A DNA stretch of 10,802 nt, taken from positions 1-10,802 of the forward strand of contig JBHJHK010000011.1 in the NCBI GenBank assembly GCA_050330975.1, read 5' to 3'. The translations under genes were made by a program, and so were the position numbers. Below, one piece after another: positions 6,671-10,802 of this stretch. The notes below the pieces were generated by a model that saw only the letters and a list, made by a program, of their open reading frames with translations, did not search any database and was not told the origin of the DNA. This DNA is from JBHJHK01 sp050330975. Lineage in GTDB: Bacteria; Pseudomonadota; Gammaproteobacteria; Competibacterales; Competibacteraceae. Position 1 is the first letter of the stretch; every line of letters begins with the position of its first letter.

Positions 6671-7221
6671 GGCGCCGCCTCGGAGCTGGCCCCGGCGCCA
6701 TTGCCATTGCCATTGCCATTGCCATTGCGCCAATGGCGGACGGTGAGTTGGAGGGCCCGCAGGGCCATGAGGACAAAGCCCACGCTCACGGCGTAGTAGA
6801 TAACGCTCTTGGGGAAGGGGAGGGAGACCATCAACGAGCGGGTGCGCCCGGCGAGCTCAAAGGCGATCCAGGCGCAGCCGCTGCAAAAGGCGACGCGCGC
6901 CCCATCGACCACTAGCACCAACAGCCGGCGAAAGCCCTGGGGCATATAGTGATAGAAGCACTCGACGCCGATGTGGCTATTGAGGCGCATGGCCATGGGG
7001 GCTCCCAAAAAGGCCACCCCGATGAGGAGGTGGCGGGCCACCTCCTCGGTCCAGGCCAGAGAGCTATTGAGGACGTAGCGGCTGAAGAACTGGGCAAAGA
7101 CGTTGATGGCCAGCAGCCAAAACAACACTAAGACCCCGTAGTCCTCGATGCCATAGTCCCGCCAGTGAAACGGCCGTTGTTCGGCCTCCATATCCATGGC
7201 GGGCTCGGGGTGGGAAGACAC
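6667..7221 (-). CDS. dctQ: TRAP transporter small permease DctQ
   Basis: DctQ is the small four-helix membrane subunit that pairs with DctM. The 184-residue length is typical. Hydrophobic helices lie at about 28-48, 64-80, 100-122 and 138-160. The conserved RY-x7-WTEE-AR signature is present (R48-Y49, W57-TEE60, A62-R63). The start is a GTG at 7221, only three bases after the dctP stop; an ATG at 7197 is an alternative and no strong ribosome-binding site marks either. The C-terminus is unusual: residues 166-175 are five Asn-Gly pairs encoded by a pure hexanucleotide repeat, giving a flexible, probably cytoplasmic tail after the last helix. The gene overlaps dctM by four bases. Confidence 0.9.
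   Translation of the reverse strand: MSSHPEPAMDMEAEQRPFHWRDYGIEDYGVLVLFWLLAINVFAQFFSRYVLNSSLAWTEEVARHLLIGVAFLGAPMAMRLNSHIGVECFYHYMPQGFRRLLVLVVDGARVAFCSGCAWIAFELAGRTRSLMVSLPFPKSVIYYAVSVGFVLMALRALQLTVRHWRNGNGNGNGNGAGASSEAAP
6698..6727 (-). repeat. (CCATTG)5 hexanucleotide microsatellite in dctQ 3' end
   Basis: Five perfect tandem copies of CCATTG (plus strand) run from 6698 to 6727, encoding (Asn-Gly)5 in dctQ. Because the unit is six bases, changes in copy number keep the dctQ frame. The last copy also forms a perfect hairpin with the following bases: GCCATTG (6721-6727), loop CGC, CAATGGC (6731-6737). The tract ends 28 bases before the dctM start codon. Confidence 0.9.
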
Positions 7222-7224
7222 CGA

Positions 7225-8217
7225 TTACTGTCCCAGGGCCTGGAGGCGGTCGTAGACTTCTTGGTTCCAGGTGGCTTCGGGGCCGGTGTGGCGGGGCAGG
7301 ACGGCTTCCCTGAAGGGGGTGCGGTCCACTTCCACCACCTCGGTGCCCTGCTCGGCGAACCAAGCCGCCAGCTCGGCCTCGGCCTGGACGATGTCTTGGG
7401 TACAGTTTTGGGCCGCTTCTGACAGGACCTGGACTAGGGTGTCCCGGTCGGCGTCATCTAGCTGGTCCCAGGTGAGGCCGCTGATGATGGTGAGGAGGGC
7501 GTCGGTGATGTGGCCGGTGAGGACGATGTAGTCCTGGACTTCGTAGAACTTCTTAAACTGGATGGTGGGGAGGGGATTTTCCTGGGCGTCTACCTCCCCC
7601 TGCTGTAGGGCCAGATACACTTCGGCAAAGGCGATGGGGGTGGGGTTGGCGTCCACGGCCTTGGGAAACATCATGTACAACGGCGCGTTGGGCACCCGGA
7701 TCTTGAGGTTTTTCATGTCCTCGGGGGTTTCGATCTTCTTGTTGGAGGTCACATGGCGCTGACCGTAGTAGGTCATGGCCACCACGTGGTTGCCGGTGGC
7801 ATCCAAGTAGCCCTGGCCGAGTTCTTGGAACAGATCGCTCTCGGTGTAGGCCTTCCAGTGGTCGAAATCCCGAAACATGTAGGGGGAGCCGGAGATGGCG
7901 ATGGGGCCGAAGGCGCGGCCGGCGAACAGGGCGCCGGTGTAGATGATGTCCACGGAGCCAAGGCCCAGGCCTTCGTTGATGTCCACCTCTTTGCCCAAGG
8001 ACGAGGCGGGAAACACCTCCATGGTGTAGCGGCCCTCGGTGCGTTCCTCGAACTGCTCGGCGGCCCACAACGCCCACTTGTGGTAGGGGGAGGCCACTTC
8101 GTAGACGTGGGCGAACTTGAGTTCGGTCTGGGCTTGGCTTGGGGCTGCGATGGCGATGAGTAGCAAAGCGATAGCCACTCGGCCGGTAACCGATGGGATC
8201 ACGGACAATCTCCTCAT
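7225..8217 (-). CDS. dctP: TRAP transporter periplasmic solute-binding protein DctP
   Basis: DctP-type proteins capture organic acids in the periplasm and pass them to DctQM. The 330 residues are typical in length. Seen: a signal peptide with RR at 2-3, hydrophobic core at about 14-25 and a likely cleavage after SQA (27-29); LKFAHV (33-38); GQRHVTSNK (152-160); TPEDMKNLKIRVPNAP (164-179) with the conserved substrate-carboxylate-binding Arg174; and LQQGEVDAQENP (204-215). The substrate is probably a carboxylated sugar or other organic acid, given the dehydratase at the end of the operon. Start choice is uncertain: the ATG at 8217 has no ribosome-binding site, whereas AGGAGA just inside the frame lies six bases before an in-frame GTG at 8202 (codon 6). 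Either start keeps a signal peptide. It is the first gene of the four-gene operon, downstream of a sigma-54-like promoter. Confidence 0.93.
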   Translation of the reverse strand: MRRLSVIPSVTGRVAIALLLIAIAAPSQAQTELKFAHVYEVASPYHKWALWAAEQFEERTEGRYTMEVFPASSLGKEVDINEGLGLGSVDIIYTGALFAGRAFGPIAISGSPYMFRDFDHWKAYTESDLFQELGQGYLDATGNHVVAMTYYGQRHVTSNKKIETPEDMKNLKIRVPNAPLYMMFPKAVDANPTPIAFAEVYLALQQGEVDAQENPLPTIQFKKFYEVQDYIVLTGHITDALLTIISGLTWDQLDDADRDTLVQVLSEAAQNCTQDIVQAEAELAAWFAEQGTEVVEVDRTPFREAVLPRHTGPEATWNQEVYDRLQALGQ

Positions 8218-8245
8218 GGATGGTGGTTGTGGTCGACGGTGGTGG

Positions 8246-8283
8246 GGGGATGTTGGGAGCGCAACGATCGCCCCAGCATCCCC
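8246..8283 (-). repeat. 12-bp inverted repeat around the dctP promoter
   Basis: GGGGATG (8246-8252) pairs with CATCCCC (8277-8283); a T-G wobble (8253/8276) and TGGG/CCCA (8254-8257/8272-8275) extend it to a continuous 12-bp stem. After one bulged A, GCG/CGC (8259-8261/8269-8271) closes a 7-base loop. It lies about 30-65 bases upstream of dctP and overlaps the -24/-12 element. It could be an operator for a dimeric regulator or a structured leader. Confidence 0.55.
8260..8276 (-). promoter_or_regulatory. Candidate sigma-54 (-24/-12) promoter of the dctPQM-uxaA operon
   Basis: On the minus strand the bases read C-TGGGGCG-ATCG-TTGCG. Compared with the RpoN consensus YTGGCACGRNNNTTGCW, 11 of 14 informative positions match, including the invariant GG (-24) and GC (-12) at the correct 10-base spacing. 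The predicted start near 8249 gives a leader of about 32-47 bases, depending on which dctP start is used. Sigma-54 control is well known for C4-dicarboxylate transporters, including dctPQM systems, which supports the reading. Two small inverted repeats further upstream (8335-8351 and 8409-8421, about 90 and 165 bases upstream of the predicted start) are at distances where enhancer-binding proteins usually bind. No regulator gene is in the window. Confidence 0.5.
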
Positions 8284-8334
8284 GAGAAACCCTTTGAGTC
8301 GTCTTTTGCCAATCCTCTAAACCGGGTTTTTCGG

Positions 8335-8351
8335 TGGGGTCTAAGCCCCCA
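8335..8351. promoter_or_regulatory. Short inverted repeat upstream of the dctP promoter
   Basis: TGGGG (8335-8339) and CCCCA (8347-8351) flank a 7-base loop. It lies about 90-100 bases upstream of the predicted sigma-54 start, a usual distance for an enhancer-protein site. Five base pairs alone are weak evidence. Confidence 0.2.
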
Positions 8352-8408
8352 GCGCCAAAGCGGCGTCGCCCGGTGTTGCCCCCATCTTAGAACAGATCGA
8401 AGGGCTTC

Positions 8409-8421
8409 GCCTCCTGGAGGC
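8409..8421. promoter_or_regulatory. 13-base odd palindrome after the NIPSNAP remnant
   Basis: GCCTCCTGGAGGC is symmetrical about its central T. It begins one base beyond the stop codon of the NIPSNAP remnant on the minus strand and about 165 bases upstream of the predicted dctP transcription start. It could be a leftover terminator stem (no T-run is seen) or a distal protein-binding site. Confidence 0.25.
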
Positions 8422-8422
8422 T

Positions 8423-8617
8423 CTACTTGTGCCCCTTGGAGACGAAAAAATCCACCGGTGTCAAAATCTTGTTGACCTGGCTCACCAGGTAGCCCGCCGT
8501 AGCGCTCTTTTCTAGATGGGCGATCCAGGCGGGGTCGGCTTCCTTGGCCCGGCGTTTTTCGGCCCGATCGGCGGCGCTGGCAAAGGCCCAGATGGGGACG
8601 TAGGAATTGACGTCCCC
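8423..8617 (-). pseudogene. NIPSNAP-family protein, C-terminal remnant lacking its 5' half
   Basis: The last 64 codons before the TAG at 8423 read like the C-terminal half of a NIPSNAP (ferredoxin-like, about 100 residues) domain: GDVNSYVPIWAF (compare family 'G-lN-vvhlWaY'), SAADR-EKRRAKE-DPAWIAHLEK (compare 'sladReerra-l-dpeWqayl-k') and VSQVNKILTPVDFF (compare 'ensiLtPtpFsp'). Upstream of about 8617 the frame stays open to an ATG at 8767, but the residues become low-complexity and no longer resemble the family's N-terminus; neither of the other two minus frames restores it. That ATG lies on top of the TPP-enzyme start and has no believable start signal. The best reading is a gene truncated by deletion or rearrangement, with the break near 8617-8640. 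A functional chimeric 114-residue protein is possible but less likely. NIPSNAP proteins are common small partners in catabolic clusters; their biochemical role is poorly known. Confidence 0.6.
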
Positions 8618-8765
8618 CGCATCTGCAGCCCGATTGCAGACACCGGACTTGCTGGATGACGACGGCCGCCCTATGGTCAAAGCCACCGAGCCCCTGGGTG
8701 TCCTTGAGGGGCCAGATGCCCCGCCGCCGTCCAAGCCCATCCCCTTCGCCGGAGGAACTCCGCCC

Positions 8766-10418
8766 ATGATCGAGCCCCTCGCTCCTACCCGCCGCCACGG
8801 CGGTCAGCTCTTGGTGGACCAGTTGGTCATCCAAGGGGTGGAACGGGCCTTTTGCATCCCCGGCGAGAGCTTCTTGGCCGCCCTAGATGGCCTCTACCAG
8901 AGCCCCATCGATTTGGTGGTGTGTCGCCAGGAGGGGGGAGCGGCCATGATGGCCGAGGCCCACGGCAAGCTCACAGGCAAACCGGGGGTGGCCTTTGTGA
9001 CCCGGGGTCCCGGGGCCACCAACGCCTCGGCGGGGGTCCACGTGGCGTTTCAGGATTCCACCCCTATGGTGTTGTTCATCGGCCAGGTGGCCCGCCATCA
9101 GCGGGATCGGGAGGCCTTCCAGGAGGTGGACTTCAAGGCCATGTACGGGCCCTTGGCCAAGTGGGTGGCGGAGATCGACCTCCCCGAGCGCATCCCGGAA
9201 TACCTGAGCCACGCCTTTCACCTGGCCCAAGGGGGGCGGCCGGGGCCGGTGGTGTTGGCCCTGCCCGAGGATATGCTGTCGGCCAGCGTCGAGGCCTTTG
9301 ATGTCCCCAAGGCCACCCCCGTGCGCAGCGAGGCCTCCAGTGACATGGTGGCGACGGTGTTGGAGGCGTTGGAAGCCGCCGAGCGGCCGTTGGTCATCGT
9401 CGGCGGCGGCGGTTGGTCGGCCCGAGCGGCGGCGGATTTGGCTCGGTTTGCTGAAGGTCACGCTCTGCCCGTGGGGACGGCGTTTCGCTGTCAGGATTAC
9501 CTGGACAACCGCCACCCGGCCTATGGGGGCGATGTGGGGATCGGCATCAACCCCAAGCTGGCGGCGCGGATCGCCGAGGCCGATGTGTTGCTGGTGTTGG
9601 GGGCTCGGTTGGGGGAGATGACCACGGGGGGATACCAGCGCCTCCGGGTGCCCCATCCCCACCAGACCCTGATCCACGTCCACCCCGACCCCGACGAATT
9701 GGGGCGGGTCTACCGGCCCCAGGTGGCGTTGGCGGTGTCCCCGGCGGATCTATTGGCCCGCCTAGCCGTCCAGCCGGGGCAGCCGTCTCCGGGGCGTCGG
9801 GAGAGGTTGGCGGCGGCCCGGGCCGACTACGAGGCCTGGCAGTTGCCCCGAGAGACCCCGGGGGATCTCAAGCTGGAGCAGGTGATTGGGCATGTGTCTG
9901 CAGTGTTGCCCGAGGATGCCATCGTCACCAATGGCGCCGGCAACTACGCCGCCTGGCTCCACCGTTACTTTCGCTACAAGATCTATCGCAGCCAGCTGGC
10001 TCCCACTTCGGGGTCCATGGGCTATGGCCTGCCGGCGGCGGTGGCCGCCAAGCTCGCTTGTCCCGAGCGCGAGGTGATTTGCCTGGCGGGGGATGGTTGC
10101 TTTCAAATGACTATGCAGGAGTTTGGCACCGCTTGTCAGTACGGGGCCAACATCGTGGTGTTGATCGCCAACAACCGCCAGTATGGCACCATCCGCATGC
10201 ACCAGGAGCGCCATTATCCGGGCAGGGTGTCGGGGACGGCCATGGTCAATCCGGATTTTGCCGCGTTGGCCAGGAGCTATGGGGCCTTTGGGGAGCGGGT
10301 TGAGACCACCGAGGCGTTCCCCGCGGCCTTGGCCCGGGCCCGGGGCGCTGGAAAACCCGCCATCGTCGAGTTGCTGACGGATACCCGGGCCCTCTCGCCG
10401 GGTTTGACGTTGTCGTGA
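8766..10418 (+). CDS. Thiamine-diphosphate-dependent enzyme, acetolactate-synthase superfamily
   Basis: Enzymes of this fold decarboxylate or ligate 2-keto acids using thiamine diphosphate (ThDP). The ATG at 8766 has GGAGGA (8751-8756) nine bases upstream and gives 550 residues, the usual length; an in-frame TTG at 8607 would add 53 residues without a good start site. Three domains are visible: the PYR domain with catalytic Glu56 (CRQEGG), G-GKPGVAFVTRGPGATN (69-86) and AFQDSTP (94-100); a central domain with IVGGGG (211-216) and LLVLGARLGE (275-284); and the PP domain with GSMGYGLPAA (416-425) and the ThDP/metal motif from GDG (442-444) to NN (469-470). The following segment reads YGTIRMHQERHYPGR; where acetohydroxyacid synthases have the substrate-selective Trp (a VKQWQ-like motif), this protein has His479. 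No small regulatory subunit (ilvN/ilvH) is adjacent. So it is probably not the biosynthetic IlvB; a catabolic keto-acid decarboxylase or carboligase is likelier. It is divergent from the TRAP-dehydratase operon. Confidence 0.85.
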   Translation: MIEPLAPTRRHGGQLLVDQLVIQGVERAFCIPGESFLAALDGLYQSPIDLVVCRQEGGAAMMAEAHGKLTGKPGVAFVTRGPGATNASAGVHVAFQDSTPMVLFIGQVARHQRDREAFQEVDFKAMYGPLAKWVAEIDLPERIPEYLSHAFHLAQGGRPGPVVLALPEDMLSASVEAFDVPKATPVRSEASSDMVATVLEALEAAERPLVIVGGGGWSARAAADLARFAEGHALPVGTAFRCQDYLDNRHPAYGGDVGIGINPKLAARIAEADVLLVLGARLGEMTTGGYQRLRVPHPHQTLIHVHPDPDELGRVYRPQVALAVSPADLLARLAVQPGQPSPGRRERLAAARADYEAWQLPRETPGDLKLEQVIGHVSAVLPEDAIVTNGAGNYAAWLHRYFRYKIYRSQLAPTSGSMGYGLPAAVAAKLACPEREVICLAGDGCFQMTMQEFGTACQYGANIVVLIANNRQYGTIRMHQERHYPGRVSGTAMVNPDFAALARSYGAFGERVETTEAFPAALARARGAGKPAIVELLTDTRALSPGLTLS

Positions 10419-10425
10419 ACCCGGC
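10397..10425. terminator. Stop-codon-spanning hairpin between convergent genes
   Basis: GCCGGGTT (10397-10404) is the exact reverse complement of AACCCGGC (10418-10425), with a 13-base loop that contains a further GAC/GTC pairing. It spans the TGA of the TPP-enzyme gene (10416-10418) and lies 8 bases from the end of the convergent Rpn-like gene. It may act as a two-way terminator, though no T-run follows on either strand. Confidence 0.4.
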
Positions 10426-10432
10426 TGAGTGC

Positions 10433-10802
10433 TTACGCCCCGAAGACCGTCTCCAGACTCACCGCCGTCATACTGCGGACCAACCAGTTGAGGCGCTGTT
10501 CGGACTTGGCTTGGCGGATTTGCTGCAAGCGATCGGCTTCCAGGGGGCCAAATTTGGCCTCTAGGGCGACAATCAGCAGCTCTATCTCTTTTTCCGTGCG
10601 GCCTTCATCGACCCATTGCTCTGCCAATGTGGACATCAGAACCTCCTCGCGTTCGGGGATGACCCGGTGAATCGTTTGACGGACATCCTCTGGCGTCACG
10701 CCGTGACCCGTTGCCACGGCATAGCGTAGCATCACCTCGAGGTATTCCAGGGCCGTCTGCTTCTCCCCGAGCTGTTCCAGCAGCCCCAGCAGCCCTGGCA
10801 AC
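10433..10802 (-). CDS. Rpn/YhgA-like protein (PD-(D/E)XK nuclease-transposase family), C-terminal part only
   Basis: The frame is open from the right window edge to a TAA at 10433, giving 122 residues of a 5'-truncated gene; the true start is outside the window. The segment has the typical C-terminal organisation of Rpn/YhgA-like 'recombination-promoting nuclease/putative transposase' proteins: LGLLEQLGEK-TALEYLEVMLRY, then PEREEVLMSTLAEQWVDEGR-EKEIELLIVALEAKFG and L-QIRQAKSEQRLNWLVRSMTAVSLETVF. This tail follows the nuclease domain, which is not visible here. Members are widespread, often multicopy, and some promote RecA-independent recombination. The gene is convergent with the TPP-enzyme gene (14 bases between stops). 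Whether the nuclease half is intact cannot be judged. Confidence 0.65.
   Translation of the reverse strand, partial: LPGLLGLLEQLGEKQTALEYLEVMLRYAVATGHGVTPEDVRQTIHRVIPEREEVLMSTLAEQWVDEGRTEKEIELLIVALEAKFGPLEADRLQQIRQAKSEQRLNWLVRSMTAVSLETVFGA

Larger units (their letters stand above)
223..8803. repeat. Dispersed 12-mer CCGCCACGGCGG, five exact copies
   Basis: Exact copies, counting both strands, lie at 223-234, 4221-4232, 4276-4287, 4359-4370 and 8792-8803; a one-mismatch copy is at 284-295. The 12-mer is a near-palindrome (arms CCGCC/GGCGG around AC). The copies sit in three genes and in different reading frames: three encode an Arg-His-Gly-Gly stretch, while those at 223 and 4276 encode Ala-Val-Ala-type residues. 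A rough base-composition estimate predicts far fewer than one occurrence. The span given covers the set; the bases between copies are not part of it. Confidence 0.55.

Noticed and set aside
6670..6733. Upstream start giving DctM a Gln-Trp repeat N-terminus
   Set aside because: These residues arise from the hexanucleotide repeat of dctQ read in another frame; the ATG at 6670 has a ribosome-binding site and the usual 4-base overlap with dctQ.
5628..6776. Long minus-strand frame in a second register over dctM
   Set aside because: It is Pro/Arg/Gly-rich and overlaps the real dctM frame, which has the conserved TRAP motifs.
8607..8765. TTG start extending the TPP enzyme by 53 residues
   Set aside because: There is no ribosome-binding site at 8607, whereas the ATG at 8766 has GGAGGA at ideal spacing and starts where the PYR domain normally begins.
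1..10802. tRNA, rRNA, CRISPR, insertion sequence or riboswitch
   Set aside because: I found no tRNA-like cloverleaf, rRNA signature, regularly spaced direct repeats, transposase with terminal repeats, or known riboswitch core; only the partial Rpn/YhgA-like gene touches a transposase-related family.

Overview
The window looks like a chromosomal stretch of a GC-rich (roughly 63-66% G+C) Gram-negative bacterium, most likely a proteobacterium. The reasons are a complete TRAP transporter (periplasmic binding protein plus two permeases), signal-peptide and lipoprotein-like N-termini, Shine-Dalgarno sites, a candidate sigma-54 promoter, and the C-terminus of an Rpn/YhgA-like protein. The exact lineage cannot be fixed from sequence reading alone. 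I see no rRNA, tRNA, CRISPR array, insertion sequence or phage module.

Left part (1-3721). A minus-strand gene cut by the left edge encodes a probable lipoprotein with a DUF1080 (3-keto-disaccharide hydrolase-like) domain. Divergent from it are three plus-strand genes: an unrecognised 126-residue protein with lower G+C and its own candidate promoter; a patatin-like phospholipase with an unusual signal-peptide-like N-terminal extension; and a polytopic membrane protein with a helical, TPR-like C-terminal half.

Centre (3731-8217, minus strand). A compact four-gene operon reads dctP-dctQ-dctM-uxaA in transcription order: TRAP solute-binding protein, small permease, large permease, and a UxaA/GarD-family sugar-acid dehydratase. 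Gaps are 3 nt, a 4-nt overlap and 24 nt. The simplest reading is uptake of a sugar acid (hexuronate, aldonate or aldarate type) followed by its dehydration in the cytoplasm. Upstream of dctP there is a good -24/-12 (sigma-54-type) promoter match embedded in a 12-bp inverted repeat.

Right part (8218-10802). The 548-base space between dctP and the divergent plus-strand gene holds the promoter/repeat region and a 64-codon 3' remnant of a NIPSNAP-family gene whose 5' half is missing. Next is a 550-residue thiamine-diphosphate enzyme of the acetolactate-synthase superfamily; it lacks the usual substrate-specificity Trp of true acetohydroxyacid synthases, so its reaction is open. The window ends inside a minus-strand Rpn/YhgA-like gene.

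I do not see a clearly new molecular system. The best leads are the sigma-54-like/inverted-repeat control region, the truncated NIPSNAP gene, a 12-mer repeated five times in different genes and frames, the (CCATTG)5 microsatellite at the dctQ-dctM junction, and the two proteins without a recognised function.
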